This document shows positions 16,870-29,003 of a DNA stretch of 64,000 nucleotides, in pieces. The DNA is from CBDCDJ01 sp965215355. Its GTDB lineage: Bacteria > Deinococcota > Deinococci > Deinococcales > Trueperaceae. Location: the NCBI GenBank assembly GCA_965215355.1, contig CBDCDJ010000007.1, positions 4,030,001 to 4,094,000 of the forward strand, written 5' to 3'. A program made the translations under genes and the position numbers. Each line of letters opens with the position of its first letter. Position 1 is the first letter of the stretch. The notes beneath the pieces are model-generated. The model did no database searches, was not told where the DNA came from, and saw only the letters and a program-made list of their open reading frames with translations.

Positions 16870-18687
16870 TTACTCGCTCAAGGTCTCGAGCCGTTCTACC
16901 AGGCTTTCTAACACCTTGAAAGTCGCCTCGACAGGCTCCGGTGAACTCAGGTCAACGCCTGCGTTTTTGAGCGCGTCCAGCGGGTACAGCGAGCCGCCCG
17001 CCTTTAAGAACTCGAGATACCGTGCCGCGCCGTCCTCACCTGCTGTAATGCCCTGCGCCAGCGCGTGCGCGCCCGAGATGCCGGTGGCGTACTGGTAGAC
17101 GTAAAAGCGCGCGTAGAGGTGCGTGTGAAACTGCGCCCAGGTGCTGCCGACGCGCTCCCTTTCCACGGGCTCGTCCATCACCACTTCGTCGCCGTACCCC
17201 TCCTGGAACAAGTTGCTCATCAGCTCGACGAGCCCGTCGGCCGACAAGGCCTCACCTCGAGCGACCCGCTCGTGGACTTCCAACTCGAAACGTGCCAGCG
17301 TCGGCATGATGAAGAAGTAGCGGTAGAAGTTTGCAAACGCTTCTTCGACGAGCGCAAGTTGGAAGTCGCGGTCGTCGTTCTGCTTGAACAAGTAGTCCCG
17401 CAGCACCGCCTGGTTGAAGTTGCTGGCGACCTCGGCGACGAACAGGCTGTAGCGGCTGTAGACCTGCGGCTGCGCCTTAAAGGTGAGGTAGGAGTGGAGC
17501 GAGTGCCCGAGTTCGTGCGCCAGCGTGCTCATGCCGAACACGTCGTCGGAATAGCTCATCATGATAAACGGGTAGGTTCCCTGCACGCCCGAAGAAAACG
17601 CGCCCATGCGCTTGCCCTTGTTGACGCTGCGGTCGACCCAGCGCTGTTCCAGCGCGCCCTTTTTCATCGTCGTCACGTACTCGTCGCCCAGGGGTGCGAG
17701 CGCCTCGGCGAGCCACTCGACCGACTGTTCGAAGGGGACTTCGGGCGGGTTTTGGGTCAGCGGCGCGAAGGTGTCGTAAGGATGAAACCCGTCCAAACCG
17801 AGCAGTTTGCGCTTGGCGGCGAAGTAGCGGTGCCAGACGGGCAGGTTTTTTTGGAAGGTCTCCAAGAGCGAGTAAAACACCGTGACGGGCAAGTTTTCGG
17901 GCTCCAGGGCCGCCTGCAAGGCCGAGTCGTAACGCCGCGCCCGCGCCAAAAACACGTTCTGCTGAATCCCGGCGCTCAGAATCGTCGCCATCGTGTTTTT
18001 CGTCGCCAAGTGCGCGTCGGCGTAGTGCTCGTAAGCACTTTGCCGTAAGTCACGGTCGCCGCTGCCGAGCAGCCGGCCGATGTTGCCCTGGGTGATGGTG
18101 TAGCTTTGTCCCTCGGCGTCGACGGCGTCCTCAAAGACCAGGTCGGTGTTCGCCAACACCCCGTGCGCCGAGGTCGCGGTGCTGAACGGACCCTGCAGCG
18201 CGCCCAACAGTTCTTCGACCTCTTCTGAGCGGACGTGCTGGGCGGCGCGTTCCAGGCGCTCGAAGTAGTGTTTGTACGCTTGAAGTCTCGGCTCCTCGTC
18301 GGCCCACTGTAGGAGCTTGTCGACGCCACCCGCCAGCAACTCGGGTTGCGCGAAGGCGAACGTTGTGGCGACCGCCGCCCCCAAACCGCGCACGCGGTCG
18401 TTGCGGGTGCTCGCGTCTTTGTCGAGCGAGTCGCTGTTGTAGGCCATGCCCGCGTAGACGCGGAGTTTGCCGAGCGTCGCCACAACGCCCTCGCTGTAGG
18501 CGAACCAGTCGGCGAGGGTGTCCGGGTTCTCGGTGAGGCGGCCCTTGAAGGTCTGGGCCTGCTCGAGCCGCTTCGTCACCTCGTCGAAAGCCTCGTCCCA
18601 GGCTCCCGGCGTCGCAAAGACGCTTTCGGCGTTCCAGCGCTGCTCTCGGGGAACGTCGGCGCGGTCTAAAACGGTGGGGCTCGCCAT
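16870..18687 (-). CDS. pepF: Oligoendopeptidase F (M3 family)
   Basis: The protein has 605 residues, the usual length. The zinc site is STLAHELGHSLHSYLTF (about 386-402), with the third ligand Glu in FVAEVASNFNQAV further on. The N-terminal helical part (PREQRWNAESVF, then LADWFAYSEGVVATLGKL) and the YDSALQAALEPENLPVTVFY block are typical of PepF. It is a cytoplasmic zinc metallopeptidase that cleaves short peptides. Its ATG shares one base with the stop codon of the upstream M3 peptidase gene (TGATG), so the two are translationally coupled. Confidence 0.9.
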   Translation of the reverse strand: MASPTVLDRADVPREQRWNAESVFATPGAWDEAFDEVTKRLEQAQTFKGRLTENPDTLADWFAYSEGVVATLGKLRVYAGMAYNSDSLDKDASTRNDRVRGLGAAVATTFAFAQPELLAGGVDKLLQWADEEPRLQAYKHYFERLERAAQHVRSEEVEELLGALQGPFSTATSAHGVLANTDLVFEDAVDAEGQSYTITQGNIGRLLGSGDRDLRQSAYEHYADAHLATKNTMATILSAGIQQNVFLARARRYDSALQAALEPENLPVTVFYSLLETFQKNLPVWHRYFAAKRKLLGLDGFHPYDTFAPLTQNPPEVPFEQSVEWLAEALAPLGDEYVTTMKKGALEQRWVDRSVNKGKRMGAFSSGVQGTYPFIMMSYSDDVFGMSTLAHELGHSLHSYLTFKAQPQVYSRYSLFVAEVASNFNQAVLRDYLFKQNDDRDFQLALVEEAFANFYRYFFIMPTLARFELEVHERVARGEALSADGLVELMSNLFQEGYGDEVVMDEPVERERVGSTWAQFHTHLYARFYVYQYATGISGAHALAQGITAGEDGAARYLEFLKAGGSLYPLDALKNAGVDLSSPEPVEATFKVLESLVERLETLSE

Positions 18688-20732
18688 CAGCCGACCACCG
18701 GCTCGAGCAAAGGACCCAGGTTGCGCTCAATCAGGGCGGAAGTGTCCGGGTCGCGGCCCATAAACTCTCTAAACAATTCAGCCGGGTCGGCGCTGTCACC
18801 GCGCGACAGGACAGCCTCAACATAGTCGCGCCCGGTTTGCCGGTTGAAAATGCCCTCGCTCTTGAAGCGCGAAAAGGCGTCGGCGTCCAGGACTTCCGAC
18901 CACTTGTAGCTGTAGTAGCTCGCCGCGTAGCCGCCCGCGAACACGTGGCTGAAGGCGGTTAAAAAGCTGTTGTGCGCAAACTCGGGGCGCAGGTTGAACG
19001 GCTCCATCACCCGGTTGGCGTAACGAATCACGTCGCCTTCGCGTTCCGGCTCATACTCCGTGTGGAGCTGCAGGTCGACCGTGCCGAGGCTGAGCTGGCG
19101 CATCTGCGCGCTCGCTTCCATAAAGGTCTGCGCGGCCGTCATCTTGTGAAAGAGCGCGTCGGGAATGGCTTCGCCCGTTTCAAAGTGACGCGCGAACAAG
19201 TCGAGCGCGGCGCGCTCCCAGGTCCAGTTTTCCATGATCTGCGAGGGCAACTCGACCCAGTCGCGCGGCACGTTCGTCGCGCCGCGGGCACGCACCGTAA
19301 CCCGGGAGAGCGCGTGGTGGAGCAGGTGCCCGAACTCGTGGAAGACGGTCTGCACCTCGCGGTGGGTGAGCAGCGCGGGTCGGTTCGCCTGCGGCGGCGT
19401 GAAGTTGGCGACGATGACGACGAGGTGAGGGTCGAACCCGTCCGCACTCGGCCCGCCGATGATGAAGCCGTTTTTCCAGGCGCCGCCCTGTTTGCTCTCG
19501 CGCGGAAACCAGTCGGCGTAAAACGAGCCCAGGTGGGTGCCGGACTCGTCGTGGAGGTCGTAAAACTCGACGTCTTCGTGCCACACTTTTGCGTTCTCAC
19601 GCTCCCTCACCGTCACGCCGAACAAGCGCTCGGTGATGTCGAACAGACCGCTCAAGACCTGTTGAAGCGGAAAGTAGGGCCGCAACTCTTCTTCGTCCAG
19701 GTCATACCTCGCCTTGCGCAGCTTCTCGGTGAGGTAGGCGAGGTCGTAGGGTTGGGGCTCGTCCAGGCCGAGGCTGGTGGCAAAGGCGGTGAGCGCGTCT
19801 TTTTCCTGCTGCCAGTGCTTGAGGGTTTTGTCGAACAGGTCTTTCTCAAAGGCCAGCGCGGCGTCGCCCGACTTGACCATGTTGGTTTCTAACCGGTAGT
19901 CGGCGAAGTCGCGGTAGCCGAGCAAGCCGGCCAGCTCGCGGCGCAGCGCCAAAATCTTGTCGATGTTCGGGTGGTTGTCGAACGAGCCGTGGCTGGCGCG
20001 GCTCACGAACGCTTCGTACATCTGCCGGCGCAGGTCGCGAGCCTCAGCGAACTTCATAAAGGGCGTGTAGGAGGGCGCTTGCAGCGTAAAGCGCCAGCCG
20101 TCTAAGCCCTTGGCCGTGGCGTCGGCCTTGGCCTGCGCCCTGACGGACGCGGGCAAGCCGGCCAACCGCTCCTCGTCGGTGACGACAAGCTCAAAGGCGT
20201 TGGTCGCGTCGAGGACGTTTTCGGAGAACTTCGTCTGTAAGCGGCTCAGTTCGATTTGAAGCTGTTCGACCCTCACTTTGGTCTCGGGGTCGAGGTCGGC
20301 TCCGGCGCGTTTGAACTCCTGCAGGGTTTTGTCCAGGTGGCGCTTTTTGACGCCTTGTAGAGCTTTAGCCTCGGCCGTTTCTGCAAAAGCCTCGAGCCGT
20401 CGCCACAGCTGTTCGTTGAGCGGCAGTTGCGCGAAGAACGCCGAGTAGGCGGGCAGCACGGCGTTGAAGGCGGCGCGCAACGGGGGCGTCGTGGCGACCG
20501 AGGTGAGGTGATAGGCCAAGGTCATGGCGCGGCCCAAGCGCTCGGTGAGGTCGTCCAGGGCTTGCAAGGTTGTGGCGTAGCTGGGCTCGGCTTCGTCGGC
20601 GAGCAGGGCGTCCAGGTCGGCTCGAGCCCGCTCGAGCGCCGCCGTGACGCCGCTTTCCACCTGGTCGGCGTTTATAGCGTCGAAGGGGATGAGGAAGTCG
20701 CGTGACAGTAAAGGATTCGGTAGTGGAGACAT
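18687..20732 (-). CDS. M3 family oligopeptidase (oligopeptidase A/PrlC-like)
   Basis: The protein has 681 residues. The zinc motif is QTVFHEFGHLLHHAL (about 462-476), with ENWTWE and the terminal GGYAASYYSYKWSEVLDAD block, both characteristic of the oligopeptidase A/dipeptidyl carboxypeptidase branch of M3. The enzyme degrades oligopeptides in the cytoplasm. An AAAGGAC ribosome site lies 5-6 nt before the ATG. In the leader a GCCCGACC/GGTCGGGC inverted repeat (20745-20752 and 20777-20784) could form a hairpin beside the ribosome site. It is followed by pepF in one operon. Confidence 0.88.
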   Translation of the reverse strand: MSPLPNPLLSRDFLIPFDAINADQVESGVTAALERARADLDALLADEAEPSYATTLQALDDLTERLGRAMTLAYHLTSVATTPPLRAAFNAVLPAYSAFFAQLPLNEQLWRRLEAFAETAEAKALQGVKKRHLDKTLQEFKRAGADLDPETKVRVEQLQIELSRLQTKFSENVLDATNAFELVVTDEERLAGLPASVRAQAKADATAKGLDGWRFTLQAPSYTPFMKFAEARDLRRQMYEAFVSRASHGSFDNHPNIDKILALRRELAGLLGYRDFADYRLETNMVKSGDAALAFEKDLFDKTLKHWQQEKDALTAFATSLGLDEPQPYDLAYLTEKLRKARYDLDEEELRPYFPLQQVLSGLFDITERLFGVTVRERENAKVWHEDVEFYDLHDESGTHLGSFYADWFPRESKQGGAWKNGFIIGGPSADGFDPHLVVIVANFTPPQANRPALLTHREVQTVFHEFGHLLHHALSRVTVRARGATNVPRDWVELPSQIMENWTWERAALDLFARHFETGEAIPDALFHKMTAAQTFMEASAQMRQLSLGTVDLQLHTEYEPEREGDVIRYANRVMEPFNLRPEFAHNSFLTAFSHVFAGGYAASYYSYKWSEVLDADAFSRFKSEGIFNRQTGRDYVEAVLSRGDSADPAELFREFMGRDPDTSALIERNLGPLLEPVVG

Positions 20733-21167
20733 AAGTCCTTTCTGGCCCGACCTGCCGGACAGCTTCGGGGCGGCCCGGTCGGGCGTTAACGGTCAAGTTT
20801 ACTCAATGCTTCAGACCTTGTCGGCAGACCCGGGTACAAAACGCCTGGGCTACAAACACGCTTGGAAGTCGGCCGGTGCGGTTTTTGGGACGGTGCTCGT
20901 GACACCCTATTGAGGTCGGGGGCAAAAGCGTTTTATACTCGCTCGAGCCAAGAACAGGGCAGAACCGGAGGCGCGACGCCTCAGGAGAGGTACTATACCT
21001 TGTCTCGGCTCGCCAGTCGGGTACAAGAGGTGTTTACACATCTTACAAAAGGGTTTGCTAGACTCGGTTCGGTAAACCTGACGGCGAAGGCTTTTTAGAG
21101 ACTTGAATACGAACTTTTACACCGCATGACCTTTTACGATTACGACGCGCTTTGAAGGGGACAGACC
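20733..21167 (+). promoter_or_regulatory. Intergenic region with two candidate promoters for the 537-aa protein
   Basis: No gene is seen in these 435 bases. Rightward promoters are TTGAGG (20910-20915), 18 bp, TATACT (20934-20939), and an extended -10 box TGCTAGACT (21056-21064). Between them GAGGCG / CGCCTC (about 20970-20984) can pair as a small hairpin. The leftward gene uses the far-left end, with a hairpin next to its ribosome site. Confidence 0.45.
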
Positions 21168-22781
21168 ATGCCTGAGTACAAGTACACGCTGACCCGCTAC
21201 TGCCTCCGCAACGGCCAACTTACCCTGCCCCAAAGTATGCTCGAGCTGTTCCCGAGCGAGGGCAGTTTCAAAGTGTTGGACACCCGCCAAAACGAAGAGT
21301 TCACCCTGCACGTCGACGCGCCGCGCGTCGTCGGCGGGGTCGACGGCTTTTTCAAGCTGCACGGCTTGGAGGTCAACGACGCCGTGCTCATCCGGCTGCA
21401 AGACGACGGCAGCTACGCGTTTACGCCCTTCGTGAGCGCCCGCAAGCCCTACGAGCGCACCGCCCCGGAGGCGCTCAAAGCGGTCGCCGAGCAGCGCGTC
21501 GCGCTCTCCCAAGCGGAGCTGCAGGCCCTCTACCCCGACTTAGAACCCCGCGCCCTCGCCGACGCGGTCGCTCGGGACGACCGCTTCACCTTTGAGAAAG
21601 GGCGCTGGCACGTCGCGCCGCCCGCCCGGGAAACGGCCGACGCGGCCAGCACAGAGCCCGCCAGCACAGAGCCCGCCAGCACAGAGCCCGCCAGCACAAG
21701 GTTAGCCAGCGCAAAGTTCGCCGGCACAGAGTTTGCCAGCGCAAAGGCCGCTGTCAGAAAGACTGTCAGGGAGACCCCCAAAGAGCCCTTGAAGCTCGAG
21801 GCCGAGCCCCGCCGTGAGGACGCCCCGCCGCAGCTCCCGGCGACCGAGCCGCCGCGCGAGTCGGCCTTTGCCCGCTTGCGCGACGCCGTCACACCCGGCA
21901 AGGCCAAGCGCGCCAGCGTGACACCCTACCCGCGCGTGGTGATTTTTCCGGGTGACACCGGCCTCAACTCCGAACAGGACCCCGGGGACTTGTCCTTACA
22001 AAAGCGGGCGAAAAGCTTGCTCAACGCGCTCGGCTACCGGGTGGAAGGCTTGGCGCACGGCCAACTGTTGGCCCACGCGGACTTAGGGCGGCGTTACTAC
22101 AGCGCGCTCGTCCACGTTTTGCCCGAGCGCTCCAAGCCCGACTTCGCCGCGCTGTTGGCGCGCCGCCGCGAAGTGGGTTCGACCTACGCGGCGCTCTTCG
22201 GGCACGCCCTCGACCTCACCTCGTACGAAGCGCCCGCGGAGGTGGCGCACACCTCGCTGTGGTCCTGGACCGCCCTGGGCCGTCTGGAAAACGTTTTGGG
22301 CGTGTTGCCCGTCGGCCCGATCGACTTGGAAAGCCACTTCGAGCGCGACGGTTTGTTCGAAAAAGGCTTTGAGCGTTTTGAACGCGACGTGCAGAACCGG
22401 ATTCGCGAACGCGGCACCTTCTCGGCGGTGTTGCAACACTTAGCCGCGCTGAAAGCGCCCGCCGTGTTCGTCTTGGACGACGTGCTGGACGATACGGTCG
22501 GCCGTGAAGCGGCGCTCTCGGTGTTAGACCTGCTCGGTCAAGCGCCGTTTCACCTGGTCAGCAAGGTGGGCAGCGGCGAGTTTTGTCTGCGCTTCAAGGT
22601 GTCGGACGCGCTCCTCAAACTCTCCGAGTACGCGCTGTCCTTGCGCGTCCACCTGCCGAGCCGCCGCACCGAGCGCTTGCAGGGCAGCGACGACGCCTTC
22701 AAAGACTTCGACCCTCCTCTCGAGCCGGCAGAAACCGACGCCGAAGTCGCCGCGACGTTCCAAACCAAAAAGGGGCGTTAG
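21168..22781 (+). CDS. Unknown protein with coding minisatellite
   Basis: The protein has 537 residues. I do not recognise it. The N-terminal 90 or so residues (RNGQLTLPQSMLELFPSEGS, EVNDAVLIRLQDDGSYAFTP) look like a small beta-barrel or DNA-binding-type fold; then comes a winged-helix-like segment, a low-complexity linker with the sequence ASTEPASTEPASTEPAST, and a 300-residue C-terminal domain (VVIFPGDTGLNSEQDPG, KRAKSLLNALGYRVEGLAHG, FHLVSKVGSGEFCLRFKVSD) that could be a nuclease-like or adaptor fold. There is no signal peptide, so the protein is cytoplasmic. It is monocistronic and convergent with carB. The start is supported by AAGGGGAC 6 nt upstream. Confidence 0.7.
   Translation: MPEYKYTLTRYCLRNGQLTLPQSMLELFPSEGSFKVLDTRQNEEFTLHVDAPRVVGGVDGFFKLHGLEVNDAVLIRLQDDGSYAFTPFVSARKPYERTAPEALKAVAEQRVALSQAELQALYPDLEPRALADAVARDDRFTFEKGRWHVAPPARETADAASTEPASTEPASTEPASTRLASAKFAGTEFASAKAAVRKTVRETPKEPLKLEAEPRREDAPPQLPATEPPRESAFARLRDAVTPGKAKRASVTPYPRVVIFPGDTGLNSEQDPGDLSLQKRAKSLLNALGYRVEGLAHGQLLAHADLGRRYYSALVHVLPERSKPDFAALLARRREVGSTYAALFGHALDLTSYEAPAEVAHTSLWSWTALGRLENVLGVLPVGPIDLESHFERDGLFEKGFERFERDVQNRIRERGTFSAVLQHLAALKAPAVFVLDDVLDDTVGREAALSVLDLLGQAPFHLVSKVGSGEFCLRFKVSDALLKLSEYALSLRVHLPSRRTERLQGSDDAFKDFDPPLEPAETDAEVAATFQTKKGR
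21645..21749 (+). repeat. 15-bp coding tandem repeat, seven units
   Basis: Seven consecutive 15-bp units starting GCC: the first three are identical (GCCAGCACAGAGCCC) and the last four are changed in a few bases. They encode the ASTEP-type linker. The identical units at one end and the diverged units at the other suggest recent copy-number change. Confidence 0.85.
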
Positions 22782-22854
22782 ACACCCCTATCTGTGGCAG
22801 CACTGCCTGAAATCGGTCGAGGTTTTCCGTGCCAAAGTTGCAGGTTGGTCACGC

Positions 22855-25947
<3,093 letters not shown>

Positions 25948-26011
25948 GGTTCCCCTCTCAGTCAAAGAGGGAGCATAGCACGGAGCGGTTTACACGACTC
26001 GAGCGCGCCGA

Positions 26012-26131
26012 CCCAATACGGACTGCAATAATACATTGCGACAATACGCTGAATAAACCGAGAAATTTTTCCGCCCCTTATCCCAATCCGTACTTTTTCC
26101 CGCTACACCCGGGTCAATTCTTAGAAATTGC
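26012..26131 (-). repeat. Dispersed repeat, copy 4 (inverted)
   Basis: Read on the minus strand the segment has AATTGACCCGGGTGTAGCGG, then TACGGATTGGGATAAGG, CGGAAAAATTTCTCGGTTTA and a terminal TGCAGTCCGTATTGG. These follow the order of copy 1 at 3684. The end opposite carB is less conserved. It fills much of the 560-bp gap between carB and the next gene. Confidence 0.65.
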
Positions 26132-26506
26132 TCGAAGACGGTACAAGTCGGTGGGTTCAGCTCAAACCTTGAGCTTTCTGACGAGCGGCGCGACCACCAA
26201 GACCGCCGAAAACGCCCAGTGTGCCGGGGTGCGGTGGCGCAAACAGTACAAAAATACTCGGTGTGCAGACAGGTACATACCTGGTGAAGGCTCGAGCCGG
26301 TGCTTATAGTGATCGTTGGGGGGTTACAGTTCGGCTTGTGCCCAAAGGAGGACCCCTCGGAACTTCCTGCGGGTTTGTGGCAAGGGCTCAGAGAGGGACG
26401 CGTTGCCAGCCGGCCGAATCCACAGCGAAAGCCTACAGCGGGAAAAACCCGTAGCGAGTAGTACAGCGCTCGGCAACCAGGCCGAGAAGTGCCAAGGGAG
26501 ACTTGT
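26132..26506 (+). other. Intergenic region upstream of the membrane protein gene
   Basis: No gene is supported here. A possible -10 box TATAGT lies near 26305, and two hairpins can form near the gene: CTACAGCGGGAAAAACCCGTAG (in parts, about 26431-26452) and CTCGGCAACCAGGCCGAG (26468-26485). The second is just before the AAGGGAG ribosome site and could affect translation. Confidence 0.3.
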
Positions 26507-27502
26507 ATGACCACCCGCAAAACGCCAGTCGTCAACGAAACCGTCATAGCCGACCACACGCCCGTCCGCCGGGTCTCGTGGGGTGCGGTGCTGGCGGGCA
26601 GCCTCATCGCGCTGATGGTGCTGACGCTCATCAACCTGCTCACTTTGGGCATCGTTACGCCGACCATCAACCCCGCGACCGAAGCGCAGCCTTTCTCAGG
26701 TATCGGCACCGGCACCGCCGTCGGCCTCATCATCAGCAACGTCGTCGCCCTGTTTGTAGGGGGCTGGGTCGCCGGCCGCCTGGCGGGCCTCACCCGCCGC
26801 TCGGACGGGCTGTTGCACGGCATCCTCACCTGGGGCGTGGTGACGCTGGCGAGCTTTCTGGTTCTTTCGACCGCTGCGGGCCGCTTGGTAAGCGGGGTCA
26901 GCAGCGTCGTGGGTCAGGGATTGTCGCTGGCGGGCCAGGGTATTTCAGCCGTCGCGCCCGAAGCGGCGAACGCGGTGCAGAACGCCCTCGAGCAGCAAGG
27001 CGTGACCTTGGACGGCATCCAGCAAGAGGCGCAGCAACTTTTGAGCCAAACCGGCGACCCGCAACTGCAACCCGAAGACGTTCAGCAAGAAGCGCAGCAG
27101 GCCGGCCAGGACGTGCAAAACGCCGCTGTCGACGTCGCCCAAAACCCACAGCAGGCGGGCCAGGAAATCAACCAACTCGTCAGCCAGCTCTTCGCCGAGG
27201 GCCAAGACCTCAGCGACCCCGCCAACCGCCAGGACCTTGTTAACGTGCTGGTCGAGCGCACCGGCGTCACTGAAGCCGAGGCGAACCAGACCATCGACAA
27301 CTGGGCGGCGACCTACCAGCAGGCCCAGGACAGCTTGCAGCAAGCGCGTCAAGGTGCCGAAGAGGCCGCGCAGAGTGCCGCCGACGCCATCGGTAGCGCC
27401 GCTATCTGGGCGTTCGTCGGCCTTCTCATCGGTGCCGTCATCGCCGCCTTGGGCGGAATTGTCGGACGGCCCAAGGACCTGCTCGAGGCGCGTCACGTTT
27501 AA
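26507..27502 (+). CDS. Membrane protein with glutamine-rich middle region
   Basis: From the ATG at 26507, which follows AAGGGAG, the protein has 331 residues. The N-terminal part has VRRVSWGAVLAGSLIALMVL, then further membrane segments (GTAVGLIISNVVALFVGGWV and GVVTLASFLVLSTAAG), similar to the PhnA-like membrane proteins of other bacteria. The middle (about 150-295) is hydrophilic, rich in Gln, Ala, Glu and Asp with coiled-coil character, and the C-terminus has one more membrane segment (AIWAFVGLLIGAVIAALGG). The function is unknown. It is the first of three same-direction genes with separate ribosome sites, likely of envelope or stress character. Confidence 0.72.
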   Translation: MTTRKTPVVNETVIADHTPVRRVSWGAVLAGSLIALMVLTLINLLTLGIVTPTINPATEAQPFSGIGTGTAVGLIISNVVALFVGGWVAGRLAGLTRRSDGLLHGILTWGVVTLASFLVLSTAAGRLVSGVSSVVGQGLSLAGQGISAVAPEAANAVQNALEQQGVTLDGIQQEAQQLLSQTGDPQLQPEDVQQEAQQAGQDVQNAAVDVAQNPQQAGQEINQLVSQLFAEGQDLSDPANRQDLVNVLVERTGVTEAEANQTIDNWAATYQQAQDSLQQARQGAEEAAQSAADAIGSAAIWAFVGLLIGAVIAALGGIVGRPKDLLEARHV

Positions 27503-27583
27503 ACTGAGCCTGACATAAACCAAGCCCGACAAGCTAAAACCAGACACAGAAAAAGGTAAACAGCGAGTCACAGGAGGCGTACC

Positions 27584-28069
27584 ATGCTCGAGAAAATAGG
27601 CGAATTTTTGAACCAGGACCCGCAACGCCAGCAGGATTACCAAGACTTCGAGCGGCGTTACCGGGAAAACCCGGACCAGCTCTCCGACGCGGAGGCGGCG
27701 CAACGCTACCGCGAACTGATGGCCCACGCGGGCGACGACCGGGACGAACAAGACGACCGCGAAGCGCAGCAAGCTTACGAAGACGCCTTTGGCAGGCTGT
27801 CCGAGGGCGAACGCCACGCCCTGGCCGAGCGCTACCGCGAGGCGACCCAGGACGACAGCCGTCCCTACCAGGGTTACCGGTATCAGGATTTAGACCAGGC
27901 CAGCTCGCCCCAGGAACTCGGCCGGATGACCCGCAAGGCGGCGCAGCAGGACCCTGACCTGCTCGAGCAAATCGTCGGGCCGAACAGCCCTTTGTCGGGT
28001 ACCGGGGGCCGCATGGCCTTGGCGGGGTTGGCCGTGTTCGCCGCCAAGCGCTTTTTGGGTCGCCGCTGA
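27584..28069 (+). CDS. Hydrophilic small protein, unknown
   Basis: The 161-residue protein starts at an ATG after a strong AGGAGG site. It is very acidic and rich in Gln, Arg and Asp (QDPQRQQDYQDFERRYRENP, EAQQAYEDAFGRLSEGERHA) and mainly helical; a weakly hydrophobic patch near the end (GGRMALAGLAVFAAKRFLGR) may bind a membrane. I do not recognise the family. Its position between a membrane protein and a DUF2382 stress protein suggests a role in the same response. Confidence 0.65.
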   Translation: MLEKIGEFLNQDPQRQQDYQDFERRYRENPDQLSDAEAAQRYRELMAHAGDDRDEQDDREAQQAYEDAFGRLSEGERHALAERYREATQDDSRPYQGYRYQDLDQASSPQELGRMTRKAAQQDPDLLEQIVGPNSPLSGTGGRMALAGLAVFAAKRFLGRR

Positions 28070-28169
28070 CAAGGTCGCTGCAGTTGGTAGGTTTCACCTT
28101 GTAGGGTTTACTGCAGGGTTTACACCGCCCGCTAGGCAGACAAGTTTCTCATTATTCAAGGAGGAAATC

Positions 28170-28940
28170 ATGGCAACATCCGTCGTAGCAATGTTCGACC
28201 GCAAAAACGAAGCCGAGGCCGCCAAGCAGGACCTGGTCCAGGCCGGTTTCGACCGCAGCAACGTAGAAGTCGTCGCCCACGAAGACGCCCGCAACGACCA
28301 AGACCGTACGAGCGGTTTCTGGCAGACCCTGGTCGACCCCGGTGCCGCCGAGGACGACATGGGCCACCTGGCCGAAGGCGTGCGCCGCGGCGGCTCGGTC
28401 TTGACCGTCACCGTCGACGACGACCGAGTCGACCAGGTCGAAGAGGTTTTGAACCGCCACAACCCCGTCGACGTCGACGAGCGGGTCAGCCAGTGGCGTC
28501 AGGAAGGCTACAGCGGCTACGACCGCGAAGCCCCGGTCTACGACGCCACACAAGTCGAGGCCGAGCGCGAGCGTTACGCCATCCCCATCGTCGAAGAAGA
28601 CATCAAAGTCGGCAAGCGTGAGGTTCGCGAAGGCGGCAAGCGCATTCGCACCTTCGTGCGCGAAACGCCGGTCGAAGAGCAGGTCACCCTGCGCGACGAA
28701 GAGGTTCACGTCGAGCGCCGCCCGGTCGACCGCGCCGCGACCGAAGCCGACTTTCAAGAGCAGGACGTGACGATGAGCGAAAGCCACGAAGAAGCGGTGG
28801 TCTCGAAAGAGGCGCGCGTCGTCGAAGAGGTCACGGTCGAAAAAGAAGCCGTGGAGCACACCGAAACCGTGCGCGGCACCGAGCGCAAAACCGAAGTCGA
28901 GGTCGAAGACGTAGACGTAACTAAGAAAACCAAACGCTGA
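28170..28940 (+). CDS. DUF2382 (YsnF/AvaK) stress protein
   Basis: The protein has 256 residues from an ATG after AAGGAGG. The first 100 residues (TSVVAMFDRKNEAEAAKQDL, GGSVLTVTVDDDRVDQVEEV) resemble the general stress protein 17M fold. The rest (about 125-250) is a DUF2382 domain: RYAIPIVEEDIKVGKREVRE, GKRIRTFVRETPVEEQVTLR, HVERRPVDRAAT and KEARVVEEVTVEKEAVEHTE. The family is found among stress-induced proteins; its biochemical role is unknown. It is soluble. A strong terminator follows 32 nt later, so it ends the transcript. Confidence 0.85.
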   Translation: MATSVVAMFDRKNEAEAAKQDLVQAGFDRSNVEVVAHEDARNDQDRTSGFWQTLVDPGAAEDDMGHLAEGVRRGGSVLTVTVDDDRVDQVEEVLNRHNPVDVDERVSQWRQEGYSGYDREAPVYDATQVEAERERYAIPIVEEDIKVGKREVREGGKRIRTFVRETPVEEQVTLRDEEVHVERRPVDRAATEADFQEQDVTMSESHEEAVVSKEARVVEEVTVEKEAVEHTETVRGTERKTEVEVEDVDVTKKTKR

Positions 28941-28972
28941 GGTTCGGCTACAACGTAACAGCGTAATAGTGC

Positions 28973-29003
28973 AGGAGGTGGAGTTCGGCTCCACCTCCTT
29001 TTT
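28973..29003 (+). terminator. Strong terminator after the DUF2382 gene
   Basis: AGGAGGTGGAG (28973-28983) pairs perfectly with CTCCACCTCCT (28989-28999) around TTCGG, followed by TTTTT. The 11-bp stem, tight loop and T-run make a classical intrinsic terminator. Confidence 0.93.

Noticed and set aside
21000..21098. A 32-codon frame from TTG upstream of the 537-residue protein
   Set aside because: A candidate promoter lies inside it and the spacing to AGGAG is too long; no conserved pattern.
22782..22810. Terminator between the 537-residue protein and carB (AGGGG...CCCCT)
   Set aside because: The stem is only five pairs with a loose loop and no T-run.
25990..26829. A 279-codon minus-strand frame next to carB
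   Set aside because: It runs through the dispersed repeat and the antisense of the membrane protein gene; there is no ribosome site or family pattern.
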